The position numbers and the translations under genes are program-made. DNA of 9,958 nucleotides, taken from the NCBI GenBank assembly GCA_030596405.1, contig JAUVKB010000073.1, forward strand, positions 1 to 9,958. The letters run 5' to 3'. This stretch comes from Deltaproteobacteria bacterium. Lineage in GTDB: Bacteria; Desulfobacterota; Desulfobacteria; Desulfobacterales; JAUVKB01. Shown here one piece after another: positions 1 to 6,024 of the stretch (its first letter is position 1; every line of letters starts with the position of its first letter). The notes under the pieces are model-generated. The model worked only from the letters and a program-made list of their open reading frames with translations, ran no database searches and was not told where the DNA came from.

Positions 1-2199
1 GAGAATATCTGCCTGCACCGTGCCGCGAACATTTGACAGTACCATTGAACGGATTTTTTCGTACTCTTCCCCTGTCGGTTCTCTATTATTTTCCGTTTTA
101 AATTTGTCAATATGCTGGTCTATCGCCGTGTTTAAAAACATGGCAAGAATCATCGGGGCTGGACCGTTTATTGTCATGGATACGGATGTATTCGGAGCAC
201 AGAGATCAAAACCGCTGTAAAGGACTTTAACGTCATCCAAAGTACATACACTTACACCTGAAGTTCCTATTTTGCCATATATATCCGGACGTTTATCAGG
301 ATCATATCCATACAGGGTAGCCGAATCAAAGGCAGTGGAAAGTCTTTTGGCCTCATAATTGCCCGACAGGAGTCTAAATCTTTTATTTGTTCTGGCAGGA
401 TCACCTTCACCCGCAAACATCCGTGTAGGATCTTCATCAGTCCTTTTTAAAGGAAATACCCCGGCGGTAAACGGGAAACGGCCTGGGATATTCTCTTTTC
501 TCATCCACTTGTAAGTTTCACCAGGATCCTTGAAAGCAGGAAGGGCTATCTTTGGAATTTTTTGGTGGGACAAGGATTCAGTATACAGTGGAATTCTTAT
601 CTCACGGTCCCGAACTTTGTACACCAGTTCATCCTTGCTGTATGCTTCTTTAATCTCTTCCCAGTCATCTAAAAGGAACGTTGTGTTTTTTTCAAGCAAA
701 TCTTCGGCCTTTTCCATTTCTTCTTTTAGTCGTGCAACAAGTTCGGACGGCTCTCCTTCCAGCATATCTTTGCTTATCATTTTTGCTGTTTCTTTTAGAT
801 GCCACAACGCCCTTACAGCATCTGCCTGTTTTTCCGTTTTTTTATGGTAATCCCGAACCGTATCAGCAATTTCTGCGAGGTAACGTGTGCGGTCAGGCGG
901 AATTATAATCGTTTTAGAGCTTGATGTCTTTGTTTCAGACCTGGGAAAATTTGAAACCAACTTTATCCCGGTTTTATTTGTTATGGCATCTAAAATAGCA
1001 TGATAAAACGCTGTAACACCGTCATCATTGAACTTGGAAGCGATTGTTCCAAATACAGGCATATTTTCAGGGAGGTCCTCCCATGCTTTACAGTTGCGCT
1101 GCACCTGTTTTCGAACATCACGCACGGCATCAGCACTGCCCTTTTTCTCATATTTATTTATAACGACAAGATCCGCATAATCGAGCATATCTATTTTCTC
1201 GAGCTGAGACGCGGCTCCAAATTCACTGGTCATAACATACACGCTTAAATCAGACAGATCCGTAATCATCGAATCGCCCTGACCTATACCTGCTGTTTCC
1301 ACAATTACAAGATCAAAACCAGCGGCCTTGACGACATCAATGACCTCAACCAGGGCATTAGGAACCTCTAAATGTGAATGGCGTGTGGCAAGAGAACGCA
1401 TGTAAACCCTTGGGGTATTGATGGAGTTCATGCGTATCCTGTCACCTAAAAGCGCTCCTCCGGTCTTGCGTCGTGAAGGATCACAACTTATAATGGCAAT
1501 CTTAATATCTTTGTTGTCGTGAAGAAATCGTATAACCACTTCATCTGTTAAAGATGATTTCCCGGCGCCGCCGGTTCCTGTAATACCTATAACCGGCACT
1601 TTATGATCTCCGGTCTTCTTTAAAAGCTGGGATTTCAGATGAGCAAGATATCCATTTTGTTCTTCCTTTGCCTGTTCCACCGCGGTAATAAAATTTGCAA
1701 CACAAAATTTGTTGTCGGTTGAGAGGCCGGTAATATGTAAATCTTTCTTTTTTACGGTCGAAAAATCCATGAGCTTGATCATGTGGTTAATAATGCCCTG
1801 AAGCCCCCATTTTGCGCCAAACTCAGGTGAATATATCTTTGTTACGCCGTATGCTTCCAGCTCGCTGATCTCATCCGGTACAATAACCCCTCCGCCGCCG
1901 CCAAACACCTTGACATGCGAAGAACCCCTTTCCTTTAAAAGGTCAACCATATATTTAAAGAATTCTACATGCCCGCCCTGATAGCTCGATATGGCTACTC
2001 CTTGCACGTCCTCTTCAACAGCAGCGTCTACGATTTCTTTAACAGATCGGTTATGTCCAAGATGTACTACTTCTACTCCGGTATCCTGCAAAAACCTGCG
2101 CATTATGTTTATAGATGCATCATGACCATCAAAAAGTGAGGTTGCAGTAACAACCCTGATATTATGTTTAGGTTTGTAAATTTCAATATCCCCGCTCAT
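1..2199 (-). CDS. icmF: IcmF-type fused acyl-CoA mutase (isobutyryl-CoA/methylmalonyl-CoA mutase family), 3' end cut off
   Basis: An uninterrupted minus-strand frame starts at ATG 2199-2197 and is still open at base 1, giving 733 residues. IcmF proteins are usually near 1,090 residues, so about a third is missing off the left edge. Domains in order: a B12-binding domain (about 12-145) with D24-G-H26, where H26 is the expected lower cobalt ligand, then SSYQGGH and a GGGGG loop; a MeaB/ArgK-like G domain (about 200-410) with P-loop GTGGAGKS (208-215, K214), ETAGIGQ (301-307) and NKYE (348-351) in place of the usual NKxD; a helical linker rich in Lys and Glu; then the mutase barrel from about 560 with PGRFPFTAGVFPLKR, RMFAGEG (F595) and GTVQADIL (726-733). 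F595 fits the Phe that replaces the Tyr of methylmalonyl-CoA mutase. The family rearranges branched acyl-CoA carbon skeletons using adenosylcobalamin, with the G domain assisting cofactor loading. The fused order separates it from stand-alone methylmalonyl-CoA mutase. Substrate (isobutyryl, pivalyl or other) is not settled, because the second specificity residue lies just off the edge. Confidence 0.95.
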   Translation of the reverse strand, partial: MSGDIEIYKPKHNIRVVTATSLFDGHDASINIMRRFLQDTGVEVVHLGHNRSVKEIVDAAVEEDVQGVAISSYQGGHVEFFKYMVDLLKERGSSHVKVFGGGGGVIVPDEISELEAYGVTKIYSPEFGAKWGLQGIINHMIKLMDFSTVKKKDLHITGLSTDNKFCVANFITAVEQAKEEQNGYLAHLKSQLLKKTGDHKVPVIGITGTGGAGKSSLTDEVVIRFLHDNKDIKIAIISCDPSRRKTGGALLGDRIRMNSINTPRVYMRSLATRHSHLEVPNALVEVIDVVKAAGFDLVIVETAGIGQGDSMITDLSDLSVYVMTSEFGAASQLEKIDMLDYADLVVINKYEKKGSADAVRDVRKQVQRNCKAWEDLPENMPVFGTIASKFNDDGVTAFYHAILDAITNKTGIKLVSNFPRSETKTSSSKTIIIPPDRTRYLAEIADTVRDYHKKTEKQADAVRALWHLKETAKMISKDMLEGEPSELVARLKEEMEKAEDLLEKNTTFLLDDWEEIKEAYSKDELVYKVRDREIRIPLYTESLSHQKIPKIALPAFKDPGETYKWMRKENIPGRFPFTAGVFPLKRTDEDPTRMFAGEGDPARTNKRFRLLSGNYEAKRLSTAFDSATLYGYDPDKRPDIYGKIGTSGVSVCTLDDVKVLYSGFDLCAPNTSVSMTINGPAPMILAMFLNTAIDQHIDKFKTENNREPTGEEYEKIRSMVLSNVRGTVQADIL

Positions 2200-2206
2200 T
2201 ATTTTT

Positions 2207-2213
2207 CCCTCCC
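2207..2213 (-). promoter_or_regulatory. Ribosome binding site of icmF
   Basis: On the minus strand GGGAGGG lies 7 bases upstream of the ATG at 2199. It is a strong, well-spaced Shine-Dalgarno sequence and fixes the chosen start, which also gives the expected short N-terminal lead before the B12-binding domain. Confidence 0.8.
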
Positions 2214-2250
2214 AATCATACTATTTGCTATATTTAGGTATAATATCTTA

Positions 2251-2259
2251 ATTATATCA
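2251..2259 (-). promoter_or_regulatory. Candidate extended -10 promoter of icmF
   Basis: The minus strand reads TGATATAAT, a perfect TATAAT preceded by the TGn extension. No good -35 is visible 17 bases upstream, which is common for extended -10 promoters. Transcription would begin near 2244 and leave a leader of about 45 bases before the icmF ATG. The surrounding region is AT-rich, so a chance match is possible. Confidence 0.4.
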
Positions 2260-2445
2260 ACGATATTTATTACTAAAGTTTCATAGTTAAATGCTTATCA
2301 ATTTTAAGGGATAACATTCTGAATTTATTTAAACATTGTATTGAAAAGCAGCTGCCATGAATTCTCATAAAACATTTTCAGTTTCATTGCAAAAACAAAA
2401 AGGTTACGCCACCATTAGTTTGTTTTACTTACCGATATAGCTTCC

Positions 2446-2459
2446 TTGTTTTAAAACAA
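2446..2459. repeat. Perfect 14-base palindrome
   Basis: TTGTTTTAAAACAA is its own reverse complement. It lies about 45 bases downstream of the HD-gene stop and about 190 bases upstream of the icmF -10. It could be a repressor or regulator site or a chance product of low-complexity sequence. It is not followed by a T-run on either strand, so it is not a standard terminator. Confidence 0.4.
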
Positions 2460-2479
2460 CGCACTGGTTGGTTTTGGTC

Positions 2480-2494
2480 GGGAAAATGTTTCCC
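2480..2494 (-). repeat. Small hairpin just after the HD-gene stop
   Basis: GGGAAA-ATG-TTTCCC is a perfect 6-base inverted repeat around 3 bases. It begins 7 bases beyond the minus-strand stop of the HD-domain gene. The position suits a transcript 3' end, but no U-tract follows, so it may stabilise an RNA end rather than terminate transcription. Confidence 0.4.
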
Positions 2495-2501
2495 CAATCA
2501 G

Positions 2502-3296
2502 CTAAATGCCCAAAGGTATACGTTTTACCGCTTCCTCAATATAGTCACGCGCCTGTTTAACAGCTTCTGTCACCTCTTTAGATTGCGGCAGGGCTTTTTC
2601 GATCTGTCCTATATAATTACGATTTTGAGCTTCTTGAAATGAAGGAACAAAATTAAGATCAAATACCCAGCTAACCAGAAGCAGCTTAAAATCGTTTAAG
2701 GTCTTCAAATCCTGCATGCTGACGAACCTGTGCTCATGTAATGCCTTAATTGCCTTTTGTGAGCATACAGGGTCGTCGGGAAGGCCTAATTCGATAACCG
2801 GATTCGGTTGTTTTTCACGTACACGATAATAATCCGTAACAACTCTCCATACGTCAAGTTTATCGGCATCCCTTAAAAGCCGCATAAAAAAAAGTGTTCT
2901 TTTGTCCTCGTTTTCCGGGAGCGCCGCAGCATTGTGATACGCTATGGCCCTTGAGATTAAACGCTTTTCCGGCTTTGTAAAACAGGACAGATACCTTTGC
3001 AGCGCGATTTGCCGCAATCCGAGCGTTGCGTGATTTTCAGAAGCCATATCGTTGAACGTGCCATATAATTTATACTGTTTAAATCGTCCAATGTCATGGA
3101 ATAACGCCATGGTTTCCGCCAGCATAATATCATGCCCGGACATATTCAGCGCTTTGCCAAGCATAACGATATTTTGACACACACGCTTTGTATGTTCTTC
3201 TTTAAGCCGGATTGCACGGTTATCTTGCGTATTTTCCGTGTAAAAACCGGCGACATAATCGGTAAACTTCTTTTTTAGATGTTCAAGATCTTCCAA
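2502..3296 (-). CDS. HD-domain metal-dependent phosphohydrolase-like protein, TTG start
   Basis: The product has 264 residues. Residues about 30-150 carry the HD superfamily pattern: H35 (EEH), H67-D68 (LFHDIGRF), H89 (ENHA), H121 (AYHN) and D143/D145 (RDADKLD). This is a complete set of candidate metal ligands for a mono- or binuclear site, so the protein is probably active. HD proteins hydrolyse phosphate esters of nucleotides or related molecules; the substrate here is unknown. No signal peptide or membrane segment is seen, so it should be cytoplasmic. The only usable start that keeps H35 is TTG at 3296-3294, since the first in-frame ATG (residue 45) and GTG (residue 39) lie after it. The TTG is 3 bases past the mobB stop and has no well-placed Shine-Dalgarno sequence (a weak GAGAA lies about 16 bases upstream), which suggests translation coupled to mobB. 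It lies in the same frame as mobB. The C-terminal half (about 160-264) is helical and not assigned. Confidence 0.9.
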   Translation of the reverse strand: MEDLEHLKKKFTDYVAGFYTENTQDNRAIRLKEEHTKRVCQNIVMLGKALNMSGHDIMLAETMALFHDIGRFKQYKLYGTFNDMASENHATLGLRQIALQRYLSCFTKPEKRLISRAIAYHNAAALPENEDKRTLFFMRLLRDADKLDVWRVVTDYYRVREKQPNPVIELGLPDDPVCSQKAIKALHEHRFVSMQDLKTLNDFKLLLVSWVFDLNFVPSFQEAQNRNYIGQIEKALPQSKEVTEAVKQARDYIEEAVKRIPLGI

Positions 3297-3299
3297 AAT

Positions 3300-3782
3300 T
3301 TATAAATATAGTTTCTCAATAAGGTCTGCAATTTTATCGACCTGTTCCAAACCAAAAGTTGGAATATTAAGTTTTGTGTCTGTATCCGTAACAAGAGCTA
3401 TGAGATTGTTTTCCTCCCGGCAAAGCGGTCTGTTGGCTATTTCTGCTCGAACAACCTCTATTTTGGGCTTATTCTCCTTTTTATAACCTTCGGCAATAAC
3501 GATGTCCATGTCATAAAAATATTTTTCAATAGAATTTAATGTGTTATAAGGCTCGTCCTTTATCATTGCAATTTTGTCCGCAGACGCAACAATTACCGTT
3601 TCCGCACCGGCTTTTTTATGCCTCCAGCTATCTTTCCCTTCTCGATCGATTTCAAATTCATGAAAAGCGTGCTTGACAGTACCTATCCTGTATCCCCGCT
3701 TGTTAAGTTCAAAAATTAATTTTTCTATCAGTGTGGTCTTGCCCGATCTGGACCTGCCGACAACAGAGATTATAGGCGGCAT
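3300..3782 (-). CDS. mobB: MobB, molybdopterin-guanine dinucleotide biosynthesis adaptor
   Basis: The product has 160 residues, a normal length for MobB. It begins with a P-loop, VVGRSRSGKTTL (Walker A at 9-17), followed by the family block GTVKHAFHEFEIDREGKDSW (34-53) and HKKAGAE, then IAEGYKKENKPKIEVVR (96-112) and VTDTD near 131. MobB is a GTP-binding protein thought to assist MobA in attaching GMP to molybdopterin for enzymes of the DMSO-reductase class, such as formate dehydrogenases. No mobA or other moa/moe gene is in the window. The ATG at 3782 is preceded by a modest AGGCAG 7 bases upstream. The gene is first in a two-gene unit with the HD-domain gene, which lies in the same frame after one TAA and one ATT codon. 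Its promoter is probably at 3854-3882. Confidence 0.93.
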   Translation of the reverse strand: MPPIISVVGRSRSGKTTLIEKLIFELNKRGYRIGTVKHAFHEFEIDREGKDSWRHKKAGAETVIVASADKIAMIKDEPYNTLNSIEKYFYDMDIVIAEGYKKENKPKIEVVRAEIANRPLCREENNLIALVTDTDTKLNIPTFGLEQVDKIADLIEKLYL

Positions 3783-3853
3783 GTTAAACTGCCTGTATGA
3801 TATTTTTATAAAAAATGATATATAAAGTAAAATTTAAAAAAATTAAAAATTGT

Positions 3854-3882
3854 ATGATAAAATAATTGTGATAAATTATCAA
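3854..3882 (-). promoter_or_regulatory. Likely sigma70-type promoter of mobB and the HD gene
   Basis: The minus strand has TTGATA at 3882-3877 (5 of 6 to TTGACA), a 17-base spacer and TATCAT at 3859-3854 (5 of 6 to TATAAT). Transcription would begin near 3847, about 65 bases before the mobB ATG. Element match and spacing are both good, although the base composition is AT-rich. Confidence 0.55.
3869..3881. repeat. TGATAA palindrome overlapping the mobB -35
   Basis: TGATAA-A-TTATCA is a perfect 6-1-6 inverted repeat that covers most of the -35 element. A further TGATAA half-site at 3855-3860 overlaps the -10. The arrangement resembles an operator able to block the promoter. The half-sites loosely resemble those of Fur-family boxes, but the spacing is shorter than the 7-1-7 form, so no regulator is assigned. 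Confidence 0.4.
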
Positions 3883-4105
3883 CATCTTTTGTAGAAAATT
3901 GCAATTATTCGGCGTCATGCAGGCACCCCGGAGGCATTACAAAAATGTGTATACATGGAAAACCCCGGTTTTTTAATGGCCACATGAAATGCAGAACAAA
4001 TTTGGGAGAAAACACACAATTTTTTATTTCACCATTTTCAGAAGTTAGCATGGTATATCCATTTCCAATTTAGAACGGCTTGAACTTTGATCGTTAAAAA
4101 CAAGC

Positions 4106-4134
4106 TTGACGGCTGGTATCGTTTAATATATCAA
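4106..4134 (+). promoter_or_regulatory. Weak candidate promoter for the plus-strand operon
   Basis: TTGACG at 4106-4111 (5 of 6 to consensus), a 17-base spacer and TATCAA at 4129-4134 (4 of 6) could drive the downstream genes. It would leave a leader of nearly 400 bases that includes the inverted repeat at 4169-4217 and the candidate small gene. Nothing better was found closer to 4538, but the -10 is poor. Confidence 0.22.
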
Positions 4135-4168
4135 GATGTTTAAAAATTTTGGCAGTAGCCACCACCAT

Positions 4169-4217
4169 AGAGGGTAAGGCATCTCTACGGCTGGCTCGAA
4201 ATTGAACTATACCCTCT
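4169..4217. repeat. 8-base inverted repeat with 33-base loop
   Basis: AGAGGGTA (4169-4176) and TACCCTCT (4210-4217) are exact reverse complements. A shorter palindrome, CCTTC-A-GAAGG, follows at about 4248-4258. The segment could fold in RNA from either strand, but no known riboswitch or RNA family is recognised. Confidence 0.3.
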
Positions 4218-4390
4218 CCAAGTCGCGTAAAGGTGAAGAGAAAACACCCTTCAGAAGGTCGCGATATCTATACCTGTCGTTTTAAAATTCCCTGAAGACC
4301 ATTTAGATAGGGCTTAAGTTAAAAATAAAAAGGCGGTGTTTAGCGGTTGGGCCCGCCGATGTTAAGAACTCACAGATTCCGGAGGCCACT

Positions 4391-4531
4391 GTGATTTTTG
4401 TAGACGGTAAATTCTTTTATTCTGGAAAGTGTAGTTTGGGGCGACCAGATGTAGCCAGGGCAGTGAAGTGTTTTATTCTACAGATGTGTGGTCAAGTGCT
4501 ATATGGCTTTTCAGTGGCATTTGGAGGTTAA
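4391..4531 (+). CDS. Candidate 46-residue small protein upstream of the envelope operon
   Basis: A GTG at 4391 follows GGAGG by 5 bases, which is ideal spacing. It opens a 46-codon frame ending in TAA at 4529-4531, 6 bases before the ATG of the next gene. The product begins MIFVDGKFFYSGKCSLGRPD, has three Cys residues and becomes hydrophobic toward the C-terminus (FILQMCGQVLYGFSVAFGG). The Shine-Dalgarno of the next gene lies inside its last codons, a layout typical of co-translated neighbours or leader peptides. No family is recognised. The frame stays open upstream to about 4307, so it could instead be the remnant of a longer gene. Conservation in relatives would be needed to accept it. Confidence 0.3.
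   Translation: MIFVDGKFFYSGKCSLGRPDVARAVKCFILQMCGQVLYGFSVAFGG
4523..4527 (+). promoter_or_regulatory. Ribosome binding site of the phosphoesterase-like gene
   Basis: GGAGG, followed by T, sits 10 bases upstream of ATG 4538. It supports that start, which in turn gives a classical signal peptide. It overlaps the final codons of the candidate small gene. Confidence 0.65.
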
Positions 4532-4537
4532 GCAACT

Positions 4538-5989
4538 ATGAAAATCAATCTATCGGCAAGCTCTATTACAATATACAAAACTTTGGTACTTCTGTTATGC
4601 TTAGGTGTTTACAGCAATGTCTCGGCGGAAACGATCCGGCCATACATCCTTAACCTTAATAGTAATTCTGCAACTATTTGCTGGGTTTCTAATGATGAAA
4701 TGCGTGGCAAAGTCACTTTGTATTCGATTTTCGATCAGCGTAGATTCACGGAGAACAAAACTTCCCGGGTTCACAAAATAAGTATGAATGAATTAATTCC
4801 TGGAACGCGGTACCGGTACGAAGTTGAAGCGTTTTATCGTGGAGAATTTACAACAGCATCATTAGACGATGCATTTCAAATTGCCGTATTCGGGCATACA
4901 GGCGGCACCGAAGCGGAAAATCAGTATCCGGCGGAATTGCTTGCTCAGAAAATCTGTGATATTAATCCGGATTTTGCCCTTTGTGGGGGCGACATTACCT
5001 ACTATTCCACTATTCCCGAATTTGCGAGAAACTATTTCCATTGCTTTGGAAACTTTTTGGATTCTAAGCCCATTTATGTTGCGCCCGGTAATCATGATTG
5101 CGCATGGCCAATGCTCTACGGAATAAATTACAGCGCCTTTCGAAAATTATTCCCTTATAATTATGCAAGTGAAAACGGTGCGTATTATAGCTTTGTCTAT
5201 AAGAACACAAAATTTATCGCGCTGTCATATGTTATGCCCAAAAAGGAAGATTTCAAAAAGCAAATTAAATGGTTGTTGAAAGAGCTGGATTCCAGTGAAT
5301 CCGAATTTAACATTGTGTTTTTAGGAGGCGCGCAGGAAGGATATTACGACAAGAAACTGCTGTTCAAGTCTATGGCCGGACGCCCGGTCGATCTGGTTTT
5401 CGGTGGGGATGGAGCAAAGGTATTCCAAGACAAGCTAAACGGTGTCAATTTTTTCTTTGCGGGAACCGATTTTTCGAATCCTCAGCAATTTTATCACTTA
5501 AAATTTGAAAAATATCGGTTTAGGGCGCAGTTATTTGATTCTGTCGGCATGCGAAAGAAAGGATTTTGGACATTCTATTCATGTCGCGACAAGGAAATCA
5601 TCCAAAAACTACACGATGGGATGTTTTTGCCCGAGGGTGAATTTTCAACGCTTTCGCTGCGCCTCAGATCAATCGATCTGCCATCTGACAAAGTTGACGG
5701 ACTTGGTCTTGTGATTGACTGGAATGCTGATTCAAATGCGCGATTATGGATCCGTTGGGCGCCGGCATCGGAAAAAAAGCTTCTTGGTGAGCGCTATTTC
5801 CGAGAGCAGGTGCTTTCGGTGAAAGCAAACAAAACAAACAAATACCTGATCCCGCTGCCTCCCGTAGACCCGCTTAGCCGGAAACCATACAATCTCGATA
5901 AAATTTACCTTAAAATTGAGCCCCGAAAGGGTCGCAAGGTGTCGCCTGAGCAGGCGCATGCCGAGGTCTATCTGTTTAAAGATAAATAG
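4538..5989 (+). CDS. Secreted purple-acid-phosphatase-like metallophosphoesterase with degenerate active site
   Basis: The product has 483 residues. Residues 1-30 form a signal peptide with a hydrophobic core (TLVLLLCLGVY) and a VSA|ET cleavage site, so it is exported to the periplasm or beyond. Residues about 31-108 look like the fibronectin-III-type domain that precedes the catalytic domain in purple acid phosphatases (ATICWVS, LIPGTRYRYEV). Residues 113-320 follow the metallophosphoesterase order. GGDITYY (D152) and GNHD (184-187) are intact. Motif I reads FGHTGG, with H120 where Asp is expected. Motif IV reads VFLGGAQ (260-266) where a His should follow VFF/VFL. Motif V reads VFGGDGAK (288-294) where GHxH is expected. 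The loss of so many ligands suggests a non-catalytic or altered protein. Residues about 368-483 are a beta-rich domain of unknown type. It is first of three co-directional genes, with 35 bases to the next, and may act as a binding or scaffold partner of the CotH-like protein. Confidence 0.85.
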   Translation: MKINLSASSITIYKTLVLLLCLGVYSNVSAETIRPYILNLNSNSATICWVSNDEMRGKVTLYSIFDQRRFTENKTSRVHKISMNELIPGTRYRYEVEAFYRGEFTTASLDDAFQIAVFGHTGGTEAENQYPAELLAQKICDINPDFALCGGDITYYSTIPEFARNYFHCFGNFLDSKPIYVAPGNHDCAWPMLYGINYSAFRKLFPYNYASENGAYYSFVYKNTKFIALSYVMPKKEDFKKQIKWLLKELDSSESEFNIVFLGGAQEGYYDKKLLFKSMAGRPVDLVFGGDGAKVFQDKLNGVNFFFAGTDFSNPQQFYHLKFEKYRFRAQLFDSVGMRKKGFWTFYSCRDKEIIQKLHDGMFLPEGEFSTLSLRLRSIDLPSDKVDGLGLVIDWNADSNARLWIRWAPASEKKLLGERYFREQVLSVKANKTNKYLIPLPPVDPLSRKPYNLDKIYLKIEPRKGRKVSPEQAHAEVYLFKDK

Positions 5990-6024
5990 CTTTTTTAATT
6001 GCCGCGGATAAGGGTGTTGTCCTG

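Larger units (their letters stand above)
2200..2501. other. Non-coding gap between icmF and the HD-domain gene
   Basis: This 302-base AT-rich stretch separates two minus-strand genes. No frame in it looks like a gene on either strand. It holds the icmF ribosome binding site and extended -10 on the left and two small inverted repeats (2446-2459 and 2480-2494) on the right. On the minus strand a short GGT/ACC stem followed by a T-rich run lies near 2389-2410 and might serve as a weak terminator for the upstream pair, but the stem is poor. Confidence 0.6.
3783..4390. other. Long gap between divergent transcription units
   Basis: The first 110 bases are very AT-rich and hold the mobB promoter. 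From about 3901 to 4320 the composition becomes more mixed, and both strands show short open frames with no full-length gene. On the plus strand 3945-4073 could encode 42 residues, with GGAGG 10 bases upstream. On the minus strand 3909-4055 could encode 48 residues, and about 4100-4265 reads as 50-odd residues containing ASRRDALPSMVVATAKIFK. The frames overlap antisense and none is recognised, so I do not call them genes. The stretch could be a decayed gene or a dispersed repeat. A short hairpin-forming GC-rich piece (GGCGG...CCGCC) lies at about 4332-4357. Confidence 0.5.

Noticed and set aside
20..1248. Several plus-strand open frames of 66-106 codons
   Set aside because: They are antisense to the continuous, strongly conserved IcmF frame and have low-complexity Ser/Phe-rich translations typical of shadows.
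3959..3976. AAAAC-CCCG-GTTTT stem followed by T residues, resembling a terminator
   Set aside because: The stem is only 5 pairs, mostly A-T, and no gene ends just upstream on either strand.
3971..3994. Possible RpoN-type site (TGGCC...ATGC)
   Set aside because: The GG-to-GC distance is 11 rather than 10 bases and flanking consensus bases do not match.
3945..4073. 42-codon plus-strand frame with GGAGG 10 bases upstream
   Set aside because: Spacing is long, the peptide is unrecognised, and an equally long frame lies antisense to it; more likely part of a non-coding block.
4321..4470. Possible riboswitch in the leader of the plus-strand operon
   Set aside because: GC-rich stems are present but no conserved core of a known riboswitch class could be recognised.
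4468..4653. 61-codon plus-strand frame starting at ATG 4468
   Set aside because: It has no ribosome binding site and runs into the signal-peptide region of the phosphoesterase-like gene in another frame.
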